The position numbers and the translations under genes are program-made. From the NCBI GenBank assembly GCA_002364755.1, contig DEZI01000005.1, positions 346,723 through 410,722 of the forward strand: 64,000 bases of DNA, read 5' to 3'. The notes under the pieces are model-generated. The model was not told the origin of the DNA, did no database searches, and saw only the letters and a list, made by a program, of their open reading frames with translations. The stretch is from Stenotrophomonas maltophilia. GTDB taxonomy: Bacteria; Pseudomonadota; Gammaproteobacteria; Xanthomonadales; Xanthomonadaceae. The stretch's first letter is position 1. Every line of letters starts with the position of its first letter. Of this stretch, positions 16,571 to 27,316 are shown one piece after another.

Positions 16571-17686
16571 ATGCTGTTCACCCCCCACACCCTGGGCCCG
16601 CTGTCGCTGCCCAACCGCATCGTGATGCCGCCGATGACCCGTTCGCGGGCCGCCGCCGGCAACGTCGCCACCGCACAGATGGCGGAGTACTACGCGCAGC
16701 GCGCCGGTGCCGGCCTGATCGTCAGCGAAGGCACCCAGATCAGCTCGCAGGGGCAGGGCTATGCCTGGACCCCGGGCATCCACAGCGAGGAACAGGTGCA
16801 GGGCTGGCGGCAGGTGACCGATGCGGTGCATGCCGCCGGTGGCCGCATCTATGCGCAGCTGTGGCACGTCGGTCGCATCTCCCATGTCGCCCTGCAGCCC
16901 GATGGCGCGGCGCCGGTCTCGTCCTCGGCGCTGCTGGCCGAGGGGGTGAAGGTGTTCGTCGACCCGACCGGCGCCGGCCCCGAGGCGGGCGTGGGCGAGA
17001 TGATCCAGCACTCGATGCCGCGCGCGCTGGCCGAGAGCGAGATTCCGGGCATCATCGCCGACTACGCGCAGGCCACCCGCAACGCGCTGGCTGCAGGCTT
17101 TGATGGCGTGGAGCTGCACGGCGCCAATGGCTACCTGATCAACCAGTTCATCGATTCGCAGGCCAACCAGCGCACCGACGGTTACGGCGGCGCGCTGCAG
17201 AACCGCCTGCGCTTCCTGCGCGAGGTGGCGCAGGCGGTGGTGGCCGTGGCCGGTGGCGAGCGCGTCGGCGTGCGCCTGGCGCCGCTGACCACGCTGCAGG
17301 GCGCGGTCGATGACACGCCGCAAGCAACCTACCTGGCCGCCGCGCACCTGCTGGGCGAACTGGGTGTGGGCTACATGCACATCGCCGAGGCCGACTGGGA
17401 GGATGCGCCGCTGATGCCGGTGGCGTTCAAGCAGGCGTTGCGCATGATCTATCCGGGCACGTTGATCTACGCCGGCAAGTACACCGCCGAGCGTGCCGAG
17501 CAGGCGTTGGCCGAGGGCTGGGCGGATCTGATCGGCTTCGGTCGGCCGTTCATCGCCAATCCGGACCTGCCGGAACGACTGCGGGTGGGTGCGGAATTGA
17601 ATGCGCCGGATCGCGCGACGTATTTCGGTGGCGGTGCCGCCGGGTTCATCGATTACCCGGCGTTGCAAGAGGCCGTCGAGGCCTGA
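16571..17686 (+). CDS. alkene reductase of the old yellow enzyme family
   Basis: FMN- and NAD(P)H-dependent reductase of activated C=C bonds or nitro compounds, of the NemA/OYE group. It is 371 residues, a TIM barrel, with the N-terminal LGPLSLPNRIVMPPMTRSRA, the ligand-binding HGANGYLINQF pair (His and Asn) and the FMN-phosphate segment DLIGFGRPFIANPDLPERL. The ATG at 16571 is chosen because the fold starts there. Physiological substrate unknown. No linked regulator is visible. Confidence 0.9.
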   Translation: MLFTPHTLGPLSLPNRIVMPPMTRSRAAAGNVATAQMAEYYAQRAGAGLIVSEGTQISSQGQGYAWTPGIHSEEQVQGWRQVTDAVHAAGGRIYAQLWHVGRISHVALQPDGAAPVSSSALLAEGVKVFVDPTGAGPEAGVGEMIQHSMPRALAESEIPGIIADYAQATRNALAAGFDGVELHGANGYLINQFIDSQANQRTDGYGGALQNRLRFLREVAQAVVAVAGGERVGVRLAPLTTLQGAVDDTPQATYLAAAHLLGELGVGYMHIAEADWEDAPLMPVAFKQALRMIYPGTLIYAGKYTAERAEQALAEGWADLIGFGRPFIANPDLPERLRVGAELNAPDRATYFGGGAAGFIDYPALQEAVEA

Positions 17687-17708
17687 CACCGATGGGTGGT
17701 GGATGTCG

Positions 17709-17780
17709 GTAGCGCCGGGCCATGCCCGGCGAGCGCACCGCGCGGTGCGAGGGAACGCCGCCGGGCACGGCCCGGCGCCA
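17709..17780. repeat. GTAG-type REP pair, CGCCGGGC variant
   Basis: GTAGCGCCGGGCCATGCCCG on the left and an inverted CCGGGCACGGCCCGG on the right, in the gap between the converging OYE and mscS genes. The same variant recurs at 23421-23485. Confidence 0.8.
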
Positions 17781-17789
17781 CCTTGATGG

Positions 17790-18686
17790 TCAGGGCTTGT
17801 CCCGCACCAGCGCTTCGGCCTCGACCACGCCGCCATCCTTGCCGTGCAGGTACAAATGCATGTCCTGCTGCGGGTAGGGGATGTTGATGCCGGCCTTGTC
17901 GTAGCCCAGCTTGATCTGTTCCAGCAGGGTGACCTTGGTGCCGAACTGGTCGGCCGATTTCGTGAAGCAGCGGATGCCCAGCTTGATCGCGTGGTCGCCC
18001 AGTTCGTACACCACCACGTCCGGCTCGGGCGAGGGCAGCACGCGGCTGTCGGCCTTCATCAGGGCGATGGCGGTTTCGCGTGCCAGCTGGATGTTGTCTT
18101 CGTAGCCGATGCCGATCACCAGTTCGACGCGGCGGGTCGGCTCGGCGGTGAGGTTGATGATCGGCGCGGCGGTGATCAGCGTGTTGGGAATGGTGGTGTG
18201 CTGGTTGTCGGCACCGGTGATGACGGTCTGGAAGATGCGCACTTCGCGCACGGTGCCGGTCTGCCCGGCCACGGTCACCACATCGCCCACGCGGAACGGG
18301 CGCAGGGTCACCAGCATCACCCCGGAGGCGATGTTGGACAGCGAATCTTTCAGTGCCAGGCCGACGGCCAGGCCGGCGGTGCCGAGTACGGCCAGCAGCG
18401 GGGTGATCTGCACGCCCAGCGTGCCGATGGCCAGCACCACCACGATCACCAGCGAGGCGGCATAGACCACGTTGCGCAGGAAGCTGCCCAGCATCGGGTC
18501 CATGCCCATGCGCGAGGTCGCGCGCGGCAGCGCATTGGACAGGCGTCGTGCCACCCACATGCCGACCAGCAGGACGACGATGGCCGCCAGCAACGGTACG
18601 CCGTAGGTTTCCAGCAGGCGTTCCCAGTCGAGCGAATGGAACCAGGACGTGGTGGCCGGGGCGGGCGGGACGGCAGCGGCGATCAT
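17790..18686 (-). CDS. small-conductance mechanosensitive channel, MscS family
   Basis: A 298-residue inner-membrane channel that opens on hypo-osmotic stress. Three transmembrane helices lie in residues about 25-130. TM3, GTAGLAVGLALKDSLSNIASG, is the pore-lining helix with the Gly/Ala packing pattern. A cytoplasmic beta domain (RPFRVGDVVTVAGQTGTV) and alpha-beta domain follow. The ATG at 18686 has a strong AAAGGAG five bases upstream. It lies downstream of ppsA across a terminator-like hairpin. Confidence 0.92.
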   Translation of the reverse strand: MIAAAVPPAPATTSWFHSLDWERLLETYGVPLLAAIVVLLVGMWVARRLSNALPRATSRMGMDPMLGSFLRNVVYAASLVIVVVLAIGTLGVQITPLLAVLGTAGLAVGLALKDSLSNIASGVMLVTLRPFRVGDVVTVAGQTGTVREVRIFQTVITGADNQHTTIPNTLITAAPIINLTAEPTRRVELVIGIGYEDNIQLARETAIALMKADSRVLPSPEPDVVVYELGDHAIKLGIRCFTKSADQFGTKVTLLEQIKLGYDKAGINIPYPQQDMHLYLHGKDGGVVEAEALVRDKP

Positions 18687-18736
18687 GCGGACTCCTTTGC
18701 AGCGATGGTCATGGCGTGTGCGGACGCCAGAAACAG

Positions 18737-18762
18737 GCACGCCCCGCAGAGGCGGGGCGTGC
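18737..18762 (-). terminator. hairpin terminator after ppsA
   Basis: Perfect 11-bp arms, GCACGCCCCGC at 18737-18747 and GCGGGGCGTGC at 18752-18762, with a 4-base loop. On the minus strand they are followed by CTGTTTCTGG. It lies between the ppsA stop and the mscS start. The T run is short, so termination may be partial. Confidence 0.6.
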
Positions 18763-18817
18763 ATGCAGCTGCAGTATGGGCGGACGCCAATGAAAGCGAC
18801 GTCAGCCCATCAACGCA

Positions 18818-21196
<2,379 letters not shown>

Positions 21197-21339
21197 GCGC
21201 GATGCTCCGTTTGGCCATCGCCCGAGGCGGGCTGAATGGCCGCGTCCGTAGGAAGAAGCCGATATGATGCAGGTCGCAGTACCGTTGGCACAAGCTTGTG
21301 CTGCAACCATTTTCAGCTTCAGAGGGGTGAAAACCGCGT

Positions 21340-22161
21340 ATGTCGACCATCCGTCCGGTGTTCTACGTTTCCGATGGAACCGGTATCACCGCTGAAACCA
21401 TTGGGCATAGCCTGCTCACCCAGTTCACCGGGTTCAGCTTCATCACCGATCGAATGTCGTTCATCGACGACCCCGAAAAAGCCCGGGAAGCGTGTGTCCG
21501 GATCCAGGCGGCGGGCGAGCGGTACGAGGTCCGGCCCATCGTAGTGAACTCCTGCGTGGACCAGAGCCTGAGCTTGATCCTGGCCGAAAGCGGGGCCCTG
21601 ATGCTGGACGTGTTCGCCCCGTTCATCGAGCCGCTTGAGCGCGAATTATCCAGCCCGCGCCTTGCCCGGGTCGGCCAGGCCCACGGCATGGTGGACTTCG
21701 AGACCTACCACCGCCGTATCAACGCGATGAACTTCGCCTTGACCCACGATGACGGCATCGCGGTGAATTACGACGATGCGGACGTGATCCTGGTCGCGGT
21801 GTCGCGCGCCGGCAAGACGCCCACCTGCATCTACCTGGCCCTGCATTACGGGGTTCGCGCGGCCAATTACCCGCTGACCGACGAGGATCTGGAGAGCGAC
21901 CGCCTGCCACCGCGGTTGAGGAACTACCGTCGGAAACTGTTCGGCCTGACCATCGATCCGGACCGCCTGCAGCAGATCCGCCAGGAGCGCCGCCCGAATT
22001 CGCGTTACGCCAACCTGGACACCTGCAAGCGCGAGGTGGCCGCGGCCGAGGTGATGTTCCAGATGGAGCGGATCCCGACGCTGAGCACCACCCACACCTC
22101 GATCGAGGAGATTTCCAGCAAGGTGCTGGGCACGCTGGGGCTGCAGCGCGAGATGTATTGA
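21340..22161 (+). CDS. ppsR: PEP synthase regulatory protein (kinase/pyrophosphorylase)
   Basis: Bifunctional DUF299 enzyme that switches PpsA off by ADP-dependent phosphorylation and on by phosphate-dependent pyrophosphorolysis. It is 273 residues, starting with VFYVSDGTGITAETIGHSLL. The P-loop-like VSRAGKTPTCIYLA and the ending STTHTSIEEISSKVL match the family. The ATG at 21340 lies 143 bp from the divergent ppsA start, the usual arrangement of enzyme and regulator. Confidence 0.95.
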   Translation: MSTIRPVFYVSDGTGITAETIGHSLLTQFTGFSFITDRMSFIDDPEKAREACVRIQAAGERYEVRPIVVNSCVDQSLSLILAESGALMLDVFAPFIEPLERELSSPRLARVGQAHGMVDFETYHRRINAMNFALTHDDGIAVNYDDADVILVAVSRAGKTPTCIYLALHYGVRAANYPLTDEDLESDRLPPRLRNYRRKLFGLTIDPDRLQQIRQERRPNSRYANLDTCKREVAAAEVMFQMERIPTLSTTHTSIEEISSKVLGTLGLQREMY

Positions 22162-22176
22162 CCGGTACTGCCCCCT

Positions 22177-22250
22177 GTAGAGCCGAGCCCACGCTCGGCT
22201 GGGCCACCGGGGTCTGGCCGGAGAGCAGCCGAGCGAGGGCTCGGCTTTAC
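22177..22250. repeat. GTAG-type REP pair, GCCGAGC variant
   Basis: GTAGAGCCGAGCCCACGCTC pairs within itself and faces an inverted unit CGAGGGCTCGGCTTTAC. It fills the gap between ppsR and the DUF1249 gene. Confidence 0.85.
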
Positions 22251-22354
22251 AGGCGTGAGGCCAGTCTGCGGGTTCGCGGCGGGTGAACGGCCCCCCCCCT
22301 TTGGCCGGGGCCATGCAGCCCCCACGTTGTAGGGCCAACGTGTAGGATCGACCC

Positions 22355-22867
22355 ATGGCCCACGCCTCGCCCCGCACCGAACGCATTCCCCGCTTGAGCC
22401 GGCTCAGCTGGCTGATGGGCCTGTATGCCGAGAATTACCGGCATCTGGTGCGCTTGTTCGCCCCGGCCGAATTGACCGCCGGCAGCTACGTCTCCTCGGT
22501 GGGTGACGGCCTGGATGTGCGTCTGGACGTCATCGAGTGCCACCGCTACACGGTGGAGCTGCGCCTGACCTACGATCTGGCCGACCCGGTGACCGGCGAG
22601 CCGGATCCCTCGGCCTATGTGCGCCTGTACCGTGACGCCCGCCAGGCCGAGACGACCCACTGCTACGTGGGCCGCCGCTGGCAGGACACGATGGGCCTGT
22701 ACCCGCCGCCGGCCGAGCTGATCAGCCACCGCATGCGGATGAACACCTTCCTCGGCAAGTGGCTGGAATACCTGGCCGAGCGCGGCCACGGCGTGGCCAC
22801 CCTGCGCCGCGACCCGGAAGGCAGTGTCGCGCTGCCGGCCGAGCGCCGCCTGTCGCTGGTGCGCTGA
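22355..22867 (+). CDS. DUF1249 family protein (YqiB-like)
   Basis: A 170-residue soluble protein of the DUF1249 family, function unknown. It shows the conserved opening LSWLMGLYAENYRHLVRLF, a beta region with the pattern YTVELRLTYDL and the ending MRMNTFLGKWLEYL. In enterobacteria the family member yqiB lies next to a NUDIX gene (nudF), and here too a NUDIX gene follows 42 bases later, so the two are probably co-transcribed. Confidence 0.85.
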   Translation: MAHASPRTERIPRLSRLSWLMGLYAENYRHLVRLFAPAELTAGSYVSSVGDGLDVRLDVIECHRYTVELRLTYDLADPVTGEPDPSAYVRLYRDARQAETTHCYVGRRWQDTMGLYPPPAELISHRMRMNTFLGKWLEYLAERGHGVATLRRDPEGSVALPAERRLSLVR

Positions 22868-22909
22868 TCGGCCATAATCCGGGGCTGACCTGCCGCTGGA
22901 TGCACGCCC

Positions 22910-23398
22910 ATGCCGTATACCCCGATCGTCGCCACCCTGGGCTATGTGCTCTCGCCCGATCGTCGCCAGGTGCTGATGATCCACCGCAACACCCGCCCCG
23001 GTGACCACCACCTGGGCAAGTACAATGGTCTGGGCGGCAAGGTTGAACCGACCGAGGACGTGGCCACCGGCATGCGCCGCGAGATCGCCGAGGAAGCCGG
23101 CATCGACTGCACGGCCATGCGGCTGCGCGGCACCATCAGCTGGCCGGGCTTCGGCAAGCATGGCGAGGACTGGTTCGGCTTCGTGTTCGTGATCGACAGC
23201 TTCGAGGGCAGCCCGCACGGCGGCAACCACGAGGGCACCCTGGAGTGGGTGGACGTGGACAAGCTGGACACGCTGCCGATGTGGGAGGGCGACCGCAACT
23301 TCCTGCCGCTGGTGTTCGACGCCGACCCGCGGCCGTTCCACGGGGTGATGCCGTACCGGGATGGGCGCATGCAGAGCTGGGCGTTCAGCCGGCTTTGA
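22910..23398 (+). CDS. NUDIX hydrolase, 8-oxo-dGTPase (MutT/MTH1) type
   Basis: A 162-residue pyrophosphohydrolase. The NUDIX box is complete: G-L-G-G-K-V-E-P-T-E, then ten residues on MRREIAEEAGI, supplying the Mg-binding Glu residues. The surrounding HLGKYNGLGGKVEP and LRGTISWPGFGKHGEDWFGF resemble MTH1-like enzymes that clear oxidised purine nucleotides. Substrate choice is inferred from that likeness. It shares a transcript with the DUF1249 gene. Confidence 0.85.
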   Translation: MPYTPIVATLGYVLSPDRRQVLMIHRNTRPGDHHLGKYNGLGGKVEPTEDVATGMRREIAEEAGIDCTAMRLRGTISWPGFGKHGEDWFGFVFVIDSFEGSPHGGNHEGTLEWVDVDKLDTLPMWEGDRNFLPLVFDADPRPFHGVMPYRDGRMQSWAFSRL

Positions 23399-23420
23399 GG
23401 CCACTGGGGCGCCGCTGCGC

Positions 23421-23485
23421 TCGCCGGGCATGGCCCGGCGCTACCGATTCCGCACCCTCCGGGTGGCGCCGGGCCATGCCCGGCG
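23421..23485. repeat. REP pair, CGCCGGGC variant
   Basis: The unit CGCCGGGCATGGCCCGGCGC is followed by CGCCGGGCCATGCCCGGCG, the same variant as at 17709. It lies between the converging NUDIX and methyltransferase genes. Confidence 0.75.
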
Positions 23486-23508
23486 GATTGTCGGCGCGGC
23501 GGGGGCGC

Positions 23509-24153
23509 TCAGCGCCGGTGCGCCAGCACTAGGTGGAAATGCTTGTCGCGCGACTGCCCGTCGTTGCCGGTGGCTGTCTCCCGGTGGCTGCGCCATGCCG
23601 AGACATTGAAGCCGGACACCCGCAGCGCCAGCTCCACGGCATCGAGCTCATGCAGCTGGAAATCGGCCGCGAACGGCAGGCTGCGCATGAAGCCGGCATC
23701 GCCGAAGGCCAGGCACAGGCGGCCGCCGCGGCAGAGGACGCGCGCCAGTTCGTCCAGCACCGGGGCCAGGTTCGGCCAGAAATACAGCGTGTTGACCGCC
23801 AGTGCGGCGTCCACCGAGGCATCGGCCACCGGCAGCGCGTGGGCATCGCCGTGGCGCAGCGCGGCGCGATCGGCCAGGCCGGCACCGGCCAGGTGCTGGT
23901 TGCCGGCGTCGACCATCGCCGTGGACAGCTCGATGCCCAGGTAGCGGCTGTCGTCCGCCTGCAGCAGCAGCGGCGCGAACGCCGCATTGCCCGGGCCGAT
24001 CTCCAGCACCTGTTCGCCTGGCGACACCGCCAGCAGAGTGATGGCGGCCCGGTTGAGCTCGCCGTTGCTGCGGTTCATCGATTCGCCCACGGCCAGTGCG
24101 GCCTCGCCGTGGGGGTGCCGCAACTGCGCGGCCAGGGTGCGTGCGTCCAGCAT
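23509..24153 (-). CDS. class I SAM-dependent methyltransferase
   Basis: A 214-residue Rossmann-fold methyltransferase of the Methyltransf_11 type. Motif I is EQVLEIGPGNAAFAPLLL (SAM-binding glycine loop). The acidic end of strand 2 is YLGIELS, the DAHALPVADASVDAAL segment carries motif II/III, and LARVLCRGGRLCLAF is motif IV/V. The substrate is unknown. The ATG at 24153 begins the fold. Longer in-frame starts to 24360 have no homology and run over the DnaA-box cluster. Confidence 0.85.
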   Translation of the reverse strand: MLDARTLAAQLRHPHGEAALAVGESMNRSNGELNRAAITLLAVSPGEQVLEIGPGNAAFAPLLLQADDSRYLGIELSTAMVDAGNQHLAGAGLADRAALRHGDAHALPVADASVDAALAVNTLYFWPNLAPVLDELARVLCRGGRLCLAFGDAGFMRSLPFAADFQLHELDAVELALRVSGFNVSAWRSHRETATGNDGQSRDKHFHLVLAHRR

Positions 24154-24297
24154 CGACAACGTCCATGAAGAAGGAATCGGACGTGGCGTCGGCGGGTCCG
24201 CCGGTGACCATAGCGCCAGGTCCGTGGATTGGGAAGTAGGAAAACCCCGCATCGGGGTGATCAGCAAATGGCCAGCGTCGCAGTCCCTGAGACCTGG

Positions 24298-24343
24298 TTG
24301 TCCACAGGGGGTGTGGATTACGCGTGGGCAACTTTGTGGATAA
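24298..24343. promoter_or_regulatory. cluster of three DnaA-box-like 9-mers
   Basis: TTGTCCACA at 24298-24306 has one mismatch to TTATCCACA. TGTGGATTA at 24312-24320 (minus strand) has one mismatch. TGTGGATAA at 24335-24343 (minus strand) is the perfect consensus. All three fall within 46 bp in the 350-bp gap between the divergent methyltransferase and pssA genes. No origin genes are nearby, so this may be a DnaA-regulated promoter or a titration site. Confidence 0.6.
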
Positions 24344-24504
24344 GCCGCGACAGGCTCCACCCCCCTAGGCTGTCAAGATGGGTGGCGAAAAATTCACCGC
24401 GGGTGATGGGGGGTGACGGACGGGTGAAGGACGGGCGATGCCAACGCTGTCACCAGCAGCGGCGCTCGCGGTACCCTGTCCCCCTTGATGCCCCGTGAGA
24501 CCCC

Positions 24505-25119
24505 ATGAAACGTCATTTCTCGATGCTGCGTGAGTTCCAACTGGCGGACTGGTTCACTCTGGCCAACGCCTTCTGCGGCACCGGGGCGGTGTTTGCCGCC
24601 CTGCGCTTCCTGCAGGACGGCGAGCGCGGCTATCTGATGTTCGGCATGGCGCTGATCCCGCTGGCCTTCATCTTCGATGCCCTCGACGGCCGCATCGCGC
24701 GCTGGCGCAAGTCCAGTTCCACCCTGGGCCGTGAGCTCGATTCGCTGTCGGATGTGATCTCCTTCGGCGTGGCCCCGGCGGCGCTGGCCTATGCCTGCGG
24801 CATGCAGGGCGGCTGGGACTGGCTGGTGCTGAGCTACTTCGTCTGCTGCGGCGTCAGCCGCCTGGCCCGCTACAACGTCACCGCCGAGGCGATGTCCGGC
24901 GACGAGGGCAAGGTCAAGTACTTCGAGGGCACGCCCATCCCGACCAGCCTGGCGCTGGTGATCGTGCTGGCCATTGCCGCCGGCACCGATGCCATCGGCC
25001 ACGATCTCTGGTTCGGCCAGTGGCAGCTGGGCCCGTGGCAGCTGCACCCGATGGTGCTGCTGTTCGCCCTGTCCGGCTCGCTGATGATCAGCAAGACCCT
25101 GCACATTCCCAAGCCATGA
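24505..25119 (+). CDS. pssA: CDP-diacylglycerol--serine O-phosphatidyltransferase
   Basis: Makes phosphatidylserine, the precursor of phosphatidylethanolamine, in the inner membrane. It is 204 residues. The CDP-alcohol phosphotransferase signature is complete as DALDGRIARW followed by GRELDSLSD, giving the four catalytic/metal Asp residues. About five to six transmembrane segments are visible. It is the short, polytopic PssA type, not the soluble enterobacterial type. phaE starts 22 bases downstream. Confidence 0.93.
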   Translation: MKRHFSMLREFQLADWFTLANAFCGTGAVFAALRFLQDGERGYLMFGMALIPLAFIFDALDGRIARWRKSSSTLGRELDSLSDVISFGVAPAALAYACGMQGGWDWLVLSYFVCCGVSRLARYNVTAEAMSGDEGKVKYFEGTPIPTSLALVIVLAIAAGTDAIGHDLWFGQWQLGPWQLHPMVLLFALSGSLMISKTLHIPKP

Positions 25120-25141
25120 CCCAGCCCAGCGGAGGCGCGCG

Positions 25142-26209
25142 ATGACCAGCTCGGCCCACGACGCCGGCAGCAGCGATTTCGAGAACCTGTCCCGCCAGTA
25201 CTTCGGCGCCTGGGGCGAGGCCCTGCGCCATGCCGCTATGCCGGGGGCCCCGGCCGGCGACGACCCGGGCAGCTGGCAGCGGTTGTTCGACTGGTGGGGC
25301 CAGCTGCTGCCCGAACAAGGGCAGGGCGCGTCGGAAGATGCGCTGCGCCGCTTCCGCGAACAGGCCGGCAGCTGGTACGGCACCATGCAGGAAGTGGCCG
25401 CGCGCTTCGCCGGCCGCGATGCCAGCAGCGCCGACGTGGCCCAGGCCTGGCGCGAAGCCGTGCAGGGGCAGGGCGATGGCATGCTGCAGTGGATGCTGCA
25501 GGGCGCACGCGGCAGCACCCAGGCAGGTGCCGCGCTGCCCGAATTCGCCGCGTGGCTGCAGCAGTGGCAGGTGCAGGCTGGCCCCTGGCTGCAGAGCCCG
25601 GCCTTCGGCCCCGGCCGTGAGCACCAGGCGCGCTGGCAGACCCTGCTGCGCGCGCAGGAGGAATACCAGCAGCATTCGCGCGCCTACGTGGACCAGATCA
25701 AGCAGGCGCTGGAGGAGGCCTTCGATCTGTTCGAAAAGCGCCTGGCCGAGCACGAACAGCCGGGCAGCCAGCTGACCAGTGCGCGGGCGATGTTCGATCT
25801 GTGGATCGAGGTGGCCGAAGAGGCGTACGCCAAGGTCGCCCTGTCCGAGGCGTTCCAGCAGGTCTACGCCTCGCTGGGCAACGCACAGATGCGACTGCGT
25901 GCCGGCCTGCAGCGCGAGGTTGAGCAGGTGAGCGAGCGCATCGGCCTGCCCACGCGCAGCGAGATGGATGCCGCTCACCGCCGCATCGCCGAGCTGGAGC
26001 GCAGCCTGCGCCGCCTGCAGGCGCAGGTGGCCGTGCTGGCCGGGACCGCCGAGGTTGACCCGGTGGCACAGCCCGCGCCGGCCAAGGTGAAGCCGGCCGC
26101 ACGCAAGCCGGCGAAGAAATCCGCCACGCCGAAGCCGGCTGCCAAAAAGGCCGCAACCAGAAAAGCACCGGCGAAGCCCGCCGCACGCCGCACCACTGCG
26201 CGGAAATAA
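25142..26209 (+). CDS. phaE: class III PHA synthase subunit PhaE with a Lys/Ala-rich tail
   Basis: Non-catalytic partner of PhaC in class III polyhydroxyalkanoate synthase. It is 355 residues. The family core covers about residues 10-290 with QYFGAWGEALRHA near the start, long helices in the middle, and a coiled-coil-like stretch around RRIAELERSLRRLQAQVAVL at about 280-300. After that comes an unusual tail of some 45 residues built from Lys-, Ala- and Pro-rich repeats such as AARKPAKKSATPKPAAKKA, like histone H1 or PhaF. It runs six bases ahead of phaC. Confidence 0.88.
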   Translation: MTSSAHDAGSSDFENLSRQYFGAWGEALRHAAMPGAPAGDDPGSWQRLFDWWGQLLPEQGQGASEDALRRFREQAGSWYGTMQEVAARFAGRDASSADVAQAWREAVQGQGDGMLQWMLQGARGSTQAGAALPEFAAWLQQWQVQAGPWLQSPAFGPGREHQARWQTLLRAQEEYQQHSRAYVDQIKQALEEAFDLFEKRLAEHEQPGSQLTSARAMFDLWIEVAEEAYAKVALSEAFQQVYASLGNAQMRLRAGLQREVEQVSERIGLPTRSEMDAAHRRIAELERSLRRLQAQVAVLAGTAEVDPVAQPAPAKVKPAARKPAKKSATPKPAAKKAATRKAPAKPAARRTTARK

Positions 26210-26215
26210 CGACCG

Positions 26216-27283
26216 ATGAAAGGACCGCTGGGCTTCAACGCCGATGACCTGATGCAGGAAACCCTGGCCATGCAGCGCAAGCTGATGGAAGGGCTGAAGC
26301 TGCTGCCGCAGGTGGAGGACGTGGACTATGGCGCCACCGCGCGCGAGGAAGTCTGGCGCGACGGCAAGGTGGTGCTGTACCGCTTCGTGGGGGAGCAGGC
26401 GCCGACCCGCAGGCCGCCGCTGCTGATCGTCTACGCGCTGGTGAACCGGCCGTACATGGTCGACCTGCAGGCCGACCGTTCGCTGGTGCAGAAGCTGCTG
26501 GCGCTGGGCCAGGACGTGTACGTGCTGGACTGGGGCTACCCGGACCGCTCCGAGCGCTTCCAGACCCTGGAGGACTACCTGCTGCGCTACATCGATGGCG
26601 CGGTGGATGCGCTGCGTGCGCGCAGCGGTGGGCCGGTGGACATGCTGGGCATCTGCCAGGGCGGCGTGTTCGCACTGTGCTATGCCGCGCTGCGCCGGCA
26701 GAAGCTGGGCCGCCTGATCACCATGGTCACGCCGGTCGATTTCCACACTGCCGACAACATGCTCTCGCACTGGGCGCGACAGGTGGACGTGGACCTGCTG
26801 GTGGACACGCTGGGCAACATCCCGGCCGACCTGATGAATGCCAGCTACCTGATGCTCAAGCCGTTCCGTTTGAACGTGCAGAAGTACGTGGGCCTGCTCG
26901 ACATCCTTGATGACAAGGCAGCGCTGGAGGATTTCCTGCGGATGGAAAAGTGGATCTTCGATTCGCCGGACCTGGCGGGCGAGGCTTTCCGTGACTTCAT
27001 CAAGCAGTTCTACCAGGGCAACGGGCTGGTGAACGGCACGGTGCGGATCGGCGAGGAAGCGGTGGATCTGTCGCAGGTGACGCTGCCGGTGCTGAACATC
27101 TACGCCGAGCAGGACCACCTTGTGCCGCCGGATGCCTCGCGCGCGATGCGCGGCCGTCTGGGCACCAACGATTACACCGAGTCCAGTTTCCGTGGCGGGC
27201 ATATCGGCATCTACGTGTCCGGCCGCGCGCAGCGCGAAGTGCCGACGACGATCGATGGCTGGCTGAAGGCCCGCGACCTGTAG
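26216..27283 (+). CDS. phaC: class III PHA synthase catalytic subunit PhaC
   Basis: Polymerises (R)-3-hydroxyacyl-CoA into storage polyester on granules. It is 355 residues, the short class III size. The lipase-like box GICQGG puts the nucleophile at Cys147. Asp300 (AEQDHLVPP) and His329 (RGGHIGIY) complete the triad. The ATG lies six bases after the phaE stop, so the subunits are made together. The stop codon TAG is itself the start of a GTAG repeat. No phaA/phaB genes are in the window, so monomer supply comes from elsewhere. Confidence 0.95.
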   Translation: MKGPLGFNADDLMQETLAMQRKLMEGLKLLPQVEDVDYGATAREEVWRDGKVVLYRFVGEQAPTRRPPLLIVYALVNRPYMVDLQADRSLVQKLLALGQDVYVLDWGYPDRSERFQTLEDYLLRYIDGAVDALRARSGGPVDMLGICQGGVFALCYAALRRQKLGRLITMVTPVDFHTADNMLSHWARQVDVDLLVDTLGNIPADLMNASYLMLKPFRLNVQKYVGLLDILDDKAALEDFLRMEKWIFDSPDLAGEAFRDFIKQFYQGNGLVNGTVRIGEEAVDLSQVTLPVLNIYAEQDHLVPPDASRAMRGRLGTNDYTESSFRGGHIGIYVSGRAQREVPTTIDGWLKARDL

Positions 27284-27301
27284 AGTCGAGCCATGCTCGA
27301 C
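27280..27301. repeat. single GTAG REP unit overlapping the phaC stop codon
   Basis: GTAGAGTCGAGCCATGCTCG forms a hairpin. Its TAG is the phaC stop. It also lies immediately before the start of the next gene. Confidence 0.8.
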
Positions 27302-27316
27302 TGCTTTTGGGGAATG

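Noticed and set aside
24154..24360. N-terminal extension of the methyltransferase up to 24360
   Set aside because: It covers the DnaA-box cluster and has no homology. The fold begins at 24153.
24154..24504. Chromosome replication origin at the DnaA-box cluster
   Set aside because: No dnaA, dnaN, gidA or similar genes nearby and no AT-rich unwinding region. Only three boxes.
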